The notes beneath the pieces are model-generated. The model was not told the DNA's origin, searched no databases, and worked only from the letters and a program-made list of their open reading frames with translations. The position numbers were made by a program, and so were the translations under genes. This document shows positions 34,012 to 41,417 of a DNA stretch of 64,000 nt, one piece after another. The DNA is taken from positions 1-64,000 of the forward strand of contig DASXZO010000095.1 of assembly GCA_036501845.1 (NCBI GenBank). Reading direction: 5' to 3'. This DNA comes from JBBREP01 sp036501845. GTDB lineage: Bacteria; Actinomycetota; Acidimicrobiia; IMCC26256; PALSA-610. Numbering within the stretch: the first letter of the stretch is position 1; each line of letters starts with the position of its first letter.

Positions 34012-35084
34012 GACGAAGCCACCGCCGGCTGGCCCTTCGCCTTCAACACTTCGTTCGTGATCGAGAGGTCGAAGATGCCGTTGAGACTCTGCTTCTTGCC
34101 CAGGCCGAGCTGCACCTGGCGGTCGGCCACCGTGAGCAGCGACGAGGCGATCGGGTCGAGCGTGAACGTGATGCTCTTCTCGCTGTCGGTCACGAGCGAC
34201 GCCTTGAAGGTCTTGCCCGCGCCCTTGGTGATGCCTGCGGCGATCACCGATGCGGTGCCGGTCGGGTCGCTCTTGATCGCGACGGTCGCGTCATAGAGCG
34301 CACCGATGAGGCTCTTCACGACGTCGGGGTGGGCGGACAGGAACGACTTGTTCACGACGAGCACCGTGGTGGTGAAGCGGCCGCCGGGCCACAGGTTCGC
34401 TTCGTTGACGAGCACGTGCCCACCGTCCTCCTTCACCATGCGGGTGGCGTAGGGCTCGGGCACCCATGCGCCGTCGATGTCGCCACTCTTGAACGCGGTG
34501 AGGATCTGCGCGTTCGCCTGCGGCACGATGTGGACGTCGCCCCCGCCGTTGGTGTCGGTCTTGAAGCCCTGCTGCTTGAGGTACCAACGCAGGGCGATGT
34601 CCTGGGTGTTGCCCAGCTGCGGGCTGGAGATCTTCTTGCCTTTGAGCTGTGACGGGCTGGTGATCGACTTGTTCACCACCAGGAAGGCGCCGCCCGATGC
34701 GGTGCCGGCCACCACCACGCCGTTGCCCTTGGTGAAGGCGGTCACGGCCGGCCCTGGGCCGAGGAACGAGGCGTCGATCGCGCCGCTCAGCAGCGCTGTG
34801 TCAGCCGCGGGGCCGGCGTTGAAGATCGCCGGCTTCAGCGTGACGTTCGATCCGAGGGCCTTGGCGAAGCTGCCGCTCTGGATTCCGTAGACCGCGGGGG
34901 CGTGGGTGACGTTCGGGAAGTAGCCGAGGTGCAGCGTCACCTTCTCGCCGCTGCTCTTCGAGCCGCCCGAGCTGGCCTTGCTGCTGCTGCTTCCGCAGGC
35001 GGCCGCCGCCATCGCGCCCACCAACGTGAACGCCATCATCTTGGCGCCGAATCGAGCCCGCCTGCTTCCAAGCGTGAAGGTCAT
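34008..35084 (-). CDS. ABC transporter substrate-binding lipoprotein, sulfonate type
   Basis: A 358-aa exported lipoprotein: a basic start, then hydrophobic segment with lipobox MAAAACGSSSS, then the periplasmic-binding fold (VTLHLGYFPNVTHAPAVYGI; LLSGAIDASFLGPGPAVTAF; GDIDGAWVPEPYATRM). The family includes SsuA, TauA and NrtA; the ligand is not readable. I chose ATG 35084 because GGAG lies 10 nt upstream and the longer frame runs into the control region. It is first in a three-gene operon with the ATPase and permease, and divergent from an Rrf2 gene. Confidence 0.9.
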   Translation of the reverse strand: MTFTLGSRRARFGAKMMAFTLVGAMAAAACGSSSSKASSGGSKSSGEKVTLHLGYFPNVTHAPAVYGIQSGSFAKALGSNVTLKPAIFNAGPAADTALLSGAIDASFLGPGPAVTAFTKGNGVVVAGTASGGAFLVVNKSITSPSQLKGKKISSPQLGNTQDIALRWYLKQQGFKTDTNGGGDVHIVPQANAQILTAFKSGDIDGAWVPEPYATRMVKEDGGHVLVNEANLWPGGRFTTTVLVVNKSFLSAHPDVVKSLIGALYDATVAIKSDPTGTASVIAAGITKGAGKTFKASLVTDSEKSITFTLDPIASSLLTVADRQVQLGLGKKQSLNGIFDLSITNEVLKAKGQPAVASS

Positions 35085-35103
35085 GAAAAGTGTCTCCAGA
35101 CAT

Positions 35104-35157
35104 TTTGTAGCTTGTCGATAAGAACAATTGACAAAGTAGAGTACGTCCGTCGAGAAT
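35104..35157. promoter_or_regulatory. Overlapping divergent promoters with candidate Rrf2 site
   Basis: On the plus strand TTGACA (35128-35133) is followed after 18 nt by GAGAAT, directed at the Rrf2 gene. On the minus strand TTGTCA (35134-35129) is followed after 19 nt by TACAAA (35109-35104), directed at the transporter operon. The two -35 boxes share bases. The sequence GACAAAGTAGA (35130-35140) recurs as GACAAGGTAGA in the TauE promoter, so it may be a common operator. Inferred by inspection only. Confidence 0.45.
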
Positions 35158-35240
35158 GCAAGCCGCAGCCTCGATCGATCCCATCGGCAGTCGCCCGATG
35201 TGACCAAGGCAACCGAACAAGTCGAGAAAGTGGAGTGACG

Positions 35241-35684
35241 GTGCGTATCACCGCCAAAACCGACTACGCGCTGAAGGCCTGCGCGCATCTCGCCGGTGCC
35301 ACGCCCGGTCAGTACGTGAAGGCGGACGAGATCGCGCGCACCCAGGCGGTGCCGCTGGAGTTCCTCGAGAACATCCTGCGTGAATTGCGCCGCGGCGGGC
35401 TGGTCGACGCCCAGCGGGGCGCCGATGGCGGCTACCGGTTGAGCCGGCCGGCCGCGGCGATCTCGGTGGGCGATGTGGTGCGAACCATCGACAGCCCGAT
35501 CACCGAGCCCTCACCGGTGGCGGCCGCCGACGACGGCGTGAGCACCGTGTGGCGCGCCCTCGACGGCGCGGTGCTCGCAGTGCTCGAGGCGGTGACGCTG
35601 GCCGACGTGGTGGCGGGCGTGTGGCCCGACCAGGTGACCCAGTTCACCGGCGACGGCAAAGGCAACCTCGGCGAGCTCGTCTGA
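35241..35684 (+). CDS. Rrf2 family transcriptional regulator (CymR-like)
   Basis: A 147-aa winged-helix regulator: VRITAKTDYALKACAHLA at the start, then EFLENILRELRRGGLVDAQRGADGGYRLSRP as recognition helix and wing. No cysteines occupy the Fe-S position of IscR or NsrR, so it is CymR-like rather than a cluster sensor. GTG 35241 has GGAG 8 nt upstream. Divergent from the sulfonate-type transporter and close paralogue of the regulator at 36902, it likely controls sulfur-source uptake. Confidence 0.87.
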   Translation: MRITAKTDYALKACAHLAGATPGQYVKADEIARTQAVPLEFLENILRELRRGGLVDAQRGADGGYRLSRPAAAISVGDVVRTIDSPITEPSPVAAADDGVSTVWRALDGAVLAVLEAVTLADVVAGVWPDQVTQFTGDGKGNLGELV

Positions 35685-35697
35685 GCCCTCAACGCGC

Positions 35698-35740
35698 CGG
35701 GCGTCCTCGGACCCCGATAATCGGGGTCCCAGGACGCCCG
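35698..35740. terminator. Dyad element, copy 2 (bidirectional terminator)
   Basis: A 43-nt dyad with 10 bp outer arms (CGGGCGTCCT and complement), a single C-C mismatch, 10 bp inner arms (GGACCCCGAT and complement) and one central A. It lies between the convergent Rrf2 and TauE genes. Nearly identical to 31496-31536. Confidence 0.88.
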
Positions 35741-35745
35741 ACGGG

Positions 35746-36681
35746 TCAGGCGTCGGCGAGGGCTGCGACGTCGGACGCCGACGCTGACGGGGTGGCCTCG
35801 GCGGCGAGGCGTGCAGCGCGGCGGTCGGCGATGTCGTGGCGGGCGACCCGCACGAGCTCGATCGTCATCGGCACGAGGCAGATGGCCAGCACCAGCTTGA
35901 GCGTGGTGTTGCTCGCGCTCAGCACCTTGAGTGCCGAGAAGATGAGCGCCACCACGATCACAGGCCGGATGTAGCCGTCGTTGGCCTTGGCCGACATGCG
36001 TGCCCCGATGTACACGGCCGGGATGGCGCCGATGAGCAGCGAGGCGGTGGTGGCGAACTGCAGATGGCCCCAGAGCAGGATGCCGATCGTGGCCGATCCG
36101 ATGAGCGGGATCGCCTGCACGAGGTCGGTGCCCACGAGCTCACGGGTGGACATGCGCCGGTAGAGCAGCATGAGGCACACCACGATCAGCGAACCCGAGC
36201 CCACTGACGTCATCCCCACGATGAAGCCGCCAACCACACCGATGATCACCGTGGGCAGGATCCTCACGGGGATCGTTCCGGGCGTGGCGGTGGCGGTGGG
36301 GCGCCGCGCGCTCACGATCACCTTGGCGATCATTGCGGCCGCGGCCACGATGAGCACCCAGCCGAGGATCTTCTTCACCGTGTTGTCGACGTCGCCGCCC
36401 ATGTGCGTGATCGTGTAGACGCCGGCGAGCGCGGCGGGCATCGAACCGACGCTCAGCCAGAGGACCAGCTTCATGTTCACAGTGCGCTCGCGCAGGTGCA
36501 CGAACCCGCCGATCGGCTTCAGCACCAGCGAGGCGACGATGTCGGTGGACACCGCCGTCAGCGGGTTGACGTTGAGCATGATCAGCAGCGGCGTGAGCAG
36601 TGCTCCGCCACCGACGCCGGTGAGGCCGATGACGAAGCCGGCGATGAGTCCGGCGAGCGTGATGGCGGGATTGATGTGCAC
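35746..36681 (-). CDS. TauE/SafE family sulfite/sulfur-anion exporter
   Basis: A 311-aa membrane protein with eight or nine TM helices and the two internal TauE repeats: ITLAGLIAGFVIGLTGVGGG near the N-terminus and VGGFIVGMTSVGSGSL in the second half. GTG at 36681 (VHINPAITLAG) is preceded by GAGG at 9-12 nt; the longer TTG start at 36747 would overlap the promoter. Family members move sulfite, sulfoacetate or related anions. The setting next to Rrf2 regulators and a sulfonate-type importer fits sulfite export. Confidence 0.88.
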   Translation of the reverse strand: MHINPAITLAGLIAGFVIGLTGVGGGALLTPLLIMLNVNPLTAVSTDIVASLVLKPIGGFVHLRERTVNMKLVLWLSVGSMPAALAGVYTITHMGGDVDNTVKKILGWVLIVAAAAMIAKVIVSARRPTATATPGTIPVRILPTVIIGVVGGFIVGMTSVGSGSLIVVCLMLLYRRMSTRELVGTDLVQAIPLIGSATIGILLWGHLQFATTASLLIGAIPAVYIGARMSAKANDGYIRPVIVVALIFSALKVLSASNTTLKLVLAICLVPMTIELVRVARHDIADRRAARLAAEATPSASASDVAALADA

Positions 36682-36733
36682 GTCCGTGTACCTCGGCTCG
36701 GAACTCGACTCGAGTAACTCGACTGATCTAGTC

Positions 36734-36766
36734 GACAAGGTAGACAACGGCGTGGCCTATTGTCAA
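36734..36766 (-). promoter_or_regulatory. TauE promoter with candidate Rrf2 operator
   Basis: Minus strand TTGACA (36766-36761) and, after 18 nt, TACCTT (36742-36737). The plus-strand sequence GACAAGGTAGA (36734-36744) covers the -10 region and matches the site in the transporter/Rrf2 intergenic region in 10 of 11 positions. A second TAGACAAGG lies at 36885-36893, 8 nt before the downstream Rrf2 start. Confidence 0.5.
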
Positions 36767-36901
36767 GTCCTTTGGTCGAGAAGTGGCAGGATGTGACCGC
36801 GAACATCGTTCGAGCGGTTTGCAGGCGGCGGGAGCCCGGAGCGGTCGACCCGGCGCGGTCGACCCGGAGCGGTCACCCGGGCAGTAGACAAGGATTGAGC
36901 C

Positions 36902-37360
36902 ATGAGGATCACTGCCAAGGCTGACTATGCGGTGCGAGCCGCGGCCGAGCTGGCCGCGGCCGAACCCGGCGCGCCAGTAAAGGGCGAGCTCCTCGCCACT
37001 TCCCAGCGCATCCCGCTCAACTTTCTGGAGAACATCCTGCGGGAGCTCCGCCGGGCCGGGATCATCCGCACCCAGCGAGGCGCCGAGGGTGGCTACCTGC
37101 TGGCGCTGCCCGCGAAAGAGATCAGCGTCGCCGACGTGATCCGGGCCGTCGAAGGTCCGCTCGCCGCAGTGCAGGGCGTGCGCCCCGACCAGTTGCATTA
37201 CGACGGTGCCGCGACTGCACTCGCCGACGTGTGGGTGGCGATGCGCGCCAGCCTGCGGTCGGTGCTCGAGGTGGTGACCCTCGCCGACATCGCCAAGGGC
37301 GAGCTTCCCAAGTCGGTGAAGCGACTGGTGGCCGACGCCCACGCGTGGGAGAACCCGTAG
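36902..37360 (+). CDS. Rrf2 family transcriptional regulator (CymR-like)
   Basis: A 152-aa paralogue of the regulator at 35241: MRITAKADYAVRAAAELAAA and LNFLENILRELRRAGIIRTQRGAEGGYLLALP. No Fe-S cysteines. Divergent from tauE across 220 bp that hold TAGACAA repeats. The molybdopterin oxidoreductase gene starts 29 nt downstream and may be co-transcribed. Two such regulators 1.2 kb apart suggest duplication with diverged ligands or targets. Confidence 0.87.
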   Translation: MRITAKADYAVRAAAELAAAEPGAPVKGELLATSQRIPLNFLENILRELRRAGIIRTQRGAEGGYLLALPAKEISVADVIRAVEGPLAAVQGVRPDQLHYDGAATALADVWVAMRASLRSVLEVVTLADIAKGELPKSVKRLVADAHAWENP

Positions 37361-37389
37361 CCTGAGCGGCGACCGTCGGAGGGCGCGCC

Positions 37390-38004
37390 ATGAGCTTCTT
37401 CGAACGCAACCGCCAGCAATTGATCGATCGGGGCATCGACCCGGCGCGCCTGCCGCCCGGCCAGTACTACACCGACCGTTACCCGGTGCTCCATGTGGGC
37501 GACGTGCCCGACATCTCGCGTGACGACTTCCGGCTGCGTGTGTTCGGTGAGGTCGAACGGCCCACCACGTTCACGTTTGCCGACATCGAAGCGCTCGGCG
37601 CGATTCAAGAGACGGTCGACATCCACTGCGTCACGAAGTGGACCAAGCTCGACATGCAGTGGAAAGGCGTGCGTTTCGCCGACGTAGTCAACGCGTGTGG
37701 CGTGTTACCGACGGCGCGCTTCGTGCTCGAGCACGCGGCGTACGGCTACACCACGAACGTGCCGCTCGCCGACTGCATGCGCGACGACGTGTTGATTGCG
37801 TGGGAGCACGACGGTGTGCCGCTCGAAGCCGAGCACGGCGGGCCGGTGCGCATGGTGATCCCGCACCTCTACTTCTGGAAGTCGGCGAAGTGGCTCGAAG
37901 GCATCGAGCTACGCGCCGCCGACCAACCCGGCTTCTGGGAACAGAACGGCTACCACATGTACGGCGACCCGTTCCGAGAACAACGCTTCAGCGGCGACTC
38001 GTGA
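37390..38004 (+). CDS. Sulfite oxidase-like molybdopterin oxidoreductase
   Basis: A 204-aa single-domain protein of the oxidoreductase molybdopterin-binding (SUOX) fold. Molybdenum-ligating Cys80 is in VDIHCVTKWTKLDMQWKGV. ELEH-type loop residues follow (VLEHAAYGYTTNVPL, EAEHGGPVRMVIPHLYFWKSAKW). There is no twin-arginine signal and no haem or dimerisation domain, so it is a short cytoplasmic version, common in actinobacteria. Substrate may be sulfite or another oxyanion; the sulfur-gene setting supports sulfite. AGGGCGCGCC precedes ATG 37390. Confidence 0.85.
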   Translation: MSFFERNRQQLIDRGIDPARLPPGQYYTDRYPVLHVGDVPDISRDDFRLRVFGEVERPTTFTFADIEALGAIQETVDIHCVTKWTKLDMQWKGVRFADVVNACGVLPTARFVLEHAAYGYTTNVPLADCMRDDVLIAWEHDGVPLEAEHGGPVRMVIPHLYFWKSAKWLEGIELRAADQPGFWEQNGYHMYGDPFREQRFSGDS

Positions 38005-38023
38005 TTATGCGAGTTGGCATCCA

Positions 38024-38344
38024 GTGATGCGGCGGGTCATCGAGTTCGGGTCTGCCGCGTGGGCGGTCGTCGCTTTGTCGGTCGGGCTTGCGACGTTGGG
38101 CTCGTACAACGGCGACGCGCGTCCTCTCGTGATCGCCGCGTGCCTCGTTGCCACCTCTGCAGCGGTGCTGGCGTGGGCATGCCTTGCGCGCCAGCGCGAT
38201 CGGCTCGCCGGCACGCTGCTACTCGTGTCAGTCATCGCCCCGACGTCGTATGCGTGGGTGCTGAACGTGCCCGCGCTCCTCGTCGGTCTTGTGTTGCTGC
38301 TCGCACCGTCGACGCTTCTCGGGAGGGCACCCGCGAGCGCATAG
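38024..38344 (+). CDS. Small membrane protein
   Basis: A 106-aa protein with four hydrophobic helices separated by short polar loops (YNGDARP, CLARQRDRLAGT). No family recognised. It starts 20 nt after the oxidoreductase gene at ATG 38024, or ATG 38027, and may be an accessory membrane partner of it. It ends 11 nt from the convergent small gene at 38355. Confidence 0.6.
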   Translation: MMRRVIEFGSAAWAVVALSVGLATLGSYNGDARPLVIAACLVATSAAVLAWACLARQRDRLAGTLLLVSVIAPTSYAWVLNVPALLVGLVLLLAPSTLLGRAPASA

Positions 38345-38354
38345 CTGCGACGGG

Positions 38355-38546
38355 CTACCACTTGGCGATCGGACCACGCAGCCATTCGGTGTTGCGTCGC
38401 GCGGCCGCGTACGCCCCCTGCACCGCACGAAGTTCCGCCTTTGCCGACTGCTTCGATTCAGCTGTTGCGTCACGCACCGCGCTTTCGAGTGCTTCGAGCT
38501 GCGGCTCGTACTCGGCAGCAAGCACACGAAGCTCTTCCTCGATCAT
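38355..38546 (-). CDS. Small coiled-coil protein, hypothetical
   Basis: A 63-aa, highly charged, helical protein (MIEEELRVLAAEYEPQLEAL, then KQSAKAELRAVQGAYAAARR) ending WLRGPIAKW. Heptad-like spacing suggests a coiled coil. An in-frame GTG at 38573 would add nine residues. Convergent with the membrane protein gene and downstream of the esterase gene on the same strand. No family recognised. Confidence 0.5.
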   Translation of the reverse strand: MIEEELRVLAAEYEPQLEALESAVRDATAESKQSAKAELRAVQGAYAAARRNTEWLRGPIAKW

Positions 38547-38611
38547 CGGCGACGGATCGACGACACCGGGCACGCACCAGTATCCCACCGCGTGGCCCCG
38601 TGCGCGTCCGC

Positions 38612-39712
38612 CTATCGGGAGGGGAGTTCGTAGTGCTGGAAGAACTGCCACATGCGTTCGTTGGCGTCCACGAGTGTGATGCCGCGGCCGACGCCGTCGA
38701 GGATCCAGGTGCTGGGCGGTCCGGTGTTGAACGGCGCGCCCGGCCACACGTGTCCCGAACCGGTGAAGCGCCAGAGTTCGACCGCGCTTCCTGACCGGCA
38801 CGGCGAATAGGTCACGAGCGTCGCGGTCTCGCCGGCCGAGCTCGAGCCGGCCGCGCCGCGAATCGTGGCGGCGGTGTGGGGCGCGCGGGCGCAACCGTCG
38901 GCCTGCACCCATTGGTCGATGCCGTCCATCACCGAGAACCGCTGGCTCGGGTGGGTGTTGGCGACTCCGGAGAACTTGGCGACGGGATCATCGACGCTGT
39001 GGAACTCCATCGTCGGCACGGGGCGCGATGGATGGATCGCGGGCATCTCGACCTGGCCTGACACGGACGCAATCGCCGCGACTCGATCGGAAGCCTGCGC
39101 GGCCATTGCGTACGCCATCATCCCGCCGCTCGACATCCCGGTCATGTACACGCGCCGGCGATCGACGAGGGTGTGGTGCTCGACATCGTCGATCACCGCC
39201 TCGAGGAATGCGACGTCGTCAATGTGCTTGTCGACCGGCAGGCCGCAACACACGCCGGCGTTCCAGCTGTACTGCGCGTCCTTCGCAACCGGATCGGGTG
39301 TGAGCTTGGTCGCCACCCTTGTGCCGTTCGGATAGGCGACGAGGTAACCGTCGCGGTCGGACGACGCGTCCATGCCCGATTGCAGTTCTTGCAGCGTGGC
39401 GTTCTGCGTCGAGCCGTGCAGGTTCAACACAAGTGGCAGTGCGCGTCCCGACGCCGCGGCCGGCGGCACGTGGAGCCGGTAGTCGCGTGTGATCCCACCG
39501 ATCCGGATCGGGAACACGTACGCGCTGGCGCGCGCCGCCAGCGGTGACACGGCTGGCGCAAGCGTGGTCGTGGTGGCACCGACTGACGTAGTGGTGGCTG
39601 CGCTTGTGGTCGGCGAGCGCCGCGTCGCGGTCGAACTGCTCGAGCACGCAACCGTGACGCATGCGAGCCCCGCGACGGCAGCGCTCGCCCACCGGTGATC
39701 CCAGACCCGCAT
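38612..39712 (-). CDS. Secreted PHB-depolymerase/LpqC-type esterase lipoprotein
   Basis: A 366-aa lipoprotein with lipobox TVACSSSS (Cys23), a Thr/Ser linker (24-50) and an alpha/beta hydrolase domain. The nucleophile Ser194 is in TGMSSGGMMAY. LNLHGSTQNA supplies the oxyanion hole, with NAGVCCGLP upstream of the nucleophile and GSGHVWPG carrying the likely catalytic His. The fold resembles polyhydroxybutyrate depolymerase, feruloyl esterase and mycobacterial LpqC. ATG 39712 gives the lipoprotein signal. The substrate, probably an extracellular ester polymer, is unknown. Confidence 0.85.
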   Translation of the reverse strand: MRVWDHRWASAAVAGLACVTVACSSSSTATRRSPTTSAATTTSVGATTTTLAPAVSPLAARASAYVFPIRIGGITRDYRLHVPPAAASGRALPLVLNLHGSTQNATLQELQSGMDASSDRDGYLVAYPNGTRVATKLTPDPVAKDAQYSWNAGVCCGLPVDKHIDDVAFLEAVIDDVEHHTLVDRRRVYMTGMSSGGMMAYAMAAQASDRVAAIASVSGQVEMPAIHPSRPVPTMEFHSVDDPVAKFSGVANTHPSQRFSVMDGIDQWVQADGCARAPHTAATIRGAAGSSSAGETATLVTYSPCRSGSAVELWRFTGSGHVWPGAPFNTGPPSTWILDGVGRGITLVDANERMWQFFQHYELPSR

Positions 39713-39837
39713 CCCACGTGACCGTAATCGCACCAACCCCGGCACCGTGCGGACTGTGGACCACGGAGTGACTATGTCTATCGAACGAGTCGACAAGTTT
39801 CCCCGCGGCATGCCGACGCGGTGCCGATTCTGAAGGT

Positions 39838-40461
39838 GTGACGACGAAGCGCATGTCGCAGACGCCGCTGATCGTGGTCGAGGTGGTGCTCGTCGGCGTG
39901 CTCGCCGCGATCGTCGTGGGGCAACACGGCTCGGGGCATCACGCCAAGGCGGCATCGACGGCACCAACCGCGCCGAGCTTGCCCACGGCAGACTCTGCAC
40001 CGGCAGTGTCCACGACCGCCGCCGCGCCTACGACGACGACCACGGCGCCGCGCCCGACGACCACGACCATCGATCCCGTTCGCGACGCGAACGCCGACTA
40101 CCTCACGATGGCAACCGCGGCGTACCAGGTTCATGTGATCGCGCACGCGCGCTACGCCGCACGCAATGGCCGCATTGCCTGGATCAACTTTCCCGCGTAC
40201 TGCGGAGCAATCGACGGCGCCGATATCACCTTTGCCCATCGTCTCGGCGAGCACTGGTGGCCTCCAAGTGCGCGACCCAGCGTCGCTCGCCTCGTGCTCG
40301 ACACGGCTGGCCTCGCGGATCTCGAACAGCAGTGCGCGCACACGTCGGGCCGGTCGCGTGCGATTCAGACCATCGCGAACCAGATCGGCGTCGCGACCAC
40401 GAAAACTGCAGCTGACCAGTCGGGCGTGCAGACCGCGCTCGGACTGCCCGTCACGTCATAG
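39838..40461 (+). CDS. Membrane-anchored extracytoplasmic protein, hypothetical
   Basis: A 207-aa protein: short basic N-terminus, one TM helix (residues 9-26), a Thr/Ala/Pro linker (35-80) and a small helical outer domain with two cysteines (AYCGAIDG and EQQCAHT), plausibly a disulfide. Secretion topology is clear but no family is recognised. GTG 39838 has GAAGG only 2-3 nt upstream; ATG 39853 is an alternative start. Confidence 0.6.
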   Translation: MTTKRMSQTPLIVVEVVLVGVLAAIVVGQHGSGHHAKAASTAPTAPSLPTADSAPAVSTTAAAPTTTTTAPRPTTTTIDPVRDANADYLTMATAAYQVHVIAHARYAARNGRIAWINFPAYCGAIDGADITFAHRLGEHWWPPSARPSVARLVLDTAGLADLEQQCAHTSGRSRAIQTIANQIGVATTKTAADQSGVQTALGLPVTS

Positions 40462-40528
40462 GCCGAGCTGACCTCGCGACGCAGCGGTGGTGGCTCGCGT
40501 TCGCGAGCAGCCACTAACGTCGGTCGGC

Positions 40529-41182
40529 GTGAGCATTCGCATTCGTCGGGCTACCGAAAAAGATCTCGATTTGGTGACATGGGTGATGCTGGCGGCATCG
40601 CGATCGCATCTCGACCGCGGCATCTGGGAATTCTTGAATGGCAGTGGCGAAGCACACACGCTGTCGTTCCTGCGGCGGTTGGCCACGAGCGACACGGTGC
40701 ACATGTTCCACCGGTCGTTGTTCTTGGTGGCCGAGCTCGACGGCGAGCCGGGCGCGGCGATGTGCGCGTACGACTCGTCGAGTCAAGGCTTCGACGTGGC
40801 GTTGCCCGAGATGTTGACGGCGACCGTCGCGGAGGGCATCGATGTCGAGGGCCCCGAGTACGTTCGCCGCAGCGGCGTGCTGCTCGCTGGATTCATTGCG
40901 GAAGACCCCGGTCCTCCTGGGCCGCGGTGGGTGATCGAGAACGTCGCGACCCGGCCCGAGGCGCGCCGCAAGGGGCTCGTCGAAGCGTTGTTGCATCAGT
41001 TACTCGGCCACGGCCGCGAGCGCGGCTTCGAGTACGCGCAGATCTCGGTGTTCATCGAGAACGAGCGTGCCCGCCGGGCCTACCTCAAGGCGGGGTTCGA
41101 ACCGCTTGCCGAGCAACGCTCCGACGACTGGTTGCGCGAGATCGGTTGTCCGGGCACCGAGATGCTCCTGCAGCCACTCTGA
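40529..41182 (+). CDS. GNAT family N-acetyltransferase
   Basis: A 217-aa acetyl-CoA-dependent transferase. The acetyl-CoA pyrophosphate loop is ENVATRPEARRKGLVEALL, followed by FEYAQISVFIENERARRAYLKAGFEPL, the standard GNAT C-terminal beta5-alpha4 unit. GTG at 40529 gives MSIRIRRATEKDLDLV, the usual family N-terminus. Acceptor unknown. No operon partner. Confidence 0.85.
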   Translation: MSIRIRRATEKDLDLVTWVMLAASRSHLDRGIWEFLNGSGEAHTLSFLRRLATSDTVHMFHRSLFLVAELDGEPGAAMCAYDSSSQGFDVALPEMLTATVAEGIDVEGPEYVRRSGVLLAGFIAEDPGPPGPRWVIENVATRPEARRKGLVEALLHQLLGHGRERGFEYAQISVFIENERARRAYLKAGFEPLAEQRSDDWLREIGCPGTEMLLQPL

Positions 41183-41373
41183 TCGGAACAACTCGCCGCA
41201 TCGTCATTTCGCAATATCTTTCGACACTACGGCTGTCTATATCGCGTATTCAGGCGCTTGGCCTTGCATCGCGTGAGCAGAAAGGCAGAGACTCAGCGCG
41301 GCGCGCGGGTTCGAGCCGAACTGGGCTGTGAAGTTCAGCCTCGGCAGGGTGGCGATGGAACGGGCGCACATAC

Positions 41374-41396
41374 CTCTCGCGGGCGGATCGCGAGAG
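41374..41396. promoter_or_regulatory. Leader hairpin upstream of the collagen-like gene
   Basis: Perfect 8-bp stem (CTCTCGCG, 41374-41381, and complement 41389-41396) with a 7-nt loop. It lies 22 nt before the start codon and just before the strong ribosome-binding site AAGGGAGG. It may stabilise the mRNA or modulate translation; function is inferred only. Confidence 0.4.
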
Positions 41397-41417
41397 CGTG
41401 GCCCAAGGGAGGCACGT

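Noticed and set aside
35085..35288. Extension of the sulfonate-type binding protein upstream to 35288
   Set aside because: The extra codons cover the divergent promoter and the Rrf2 start; a lipoprotein signal with a good ribosome-binding site begins at 35084.
41308..41317. GGTTCGAGCC, resembling a tRNA T-arm
   Set aside because: The flanks cannot form the T-stem, acceptor or anticodon stems; no tRNA can be folded around it.
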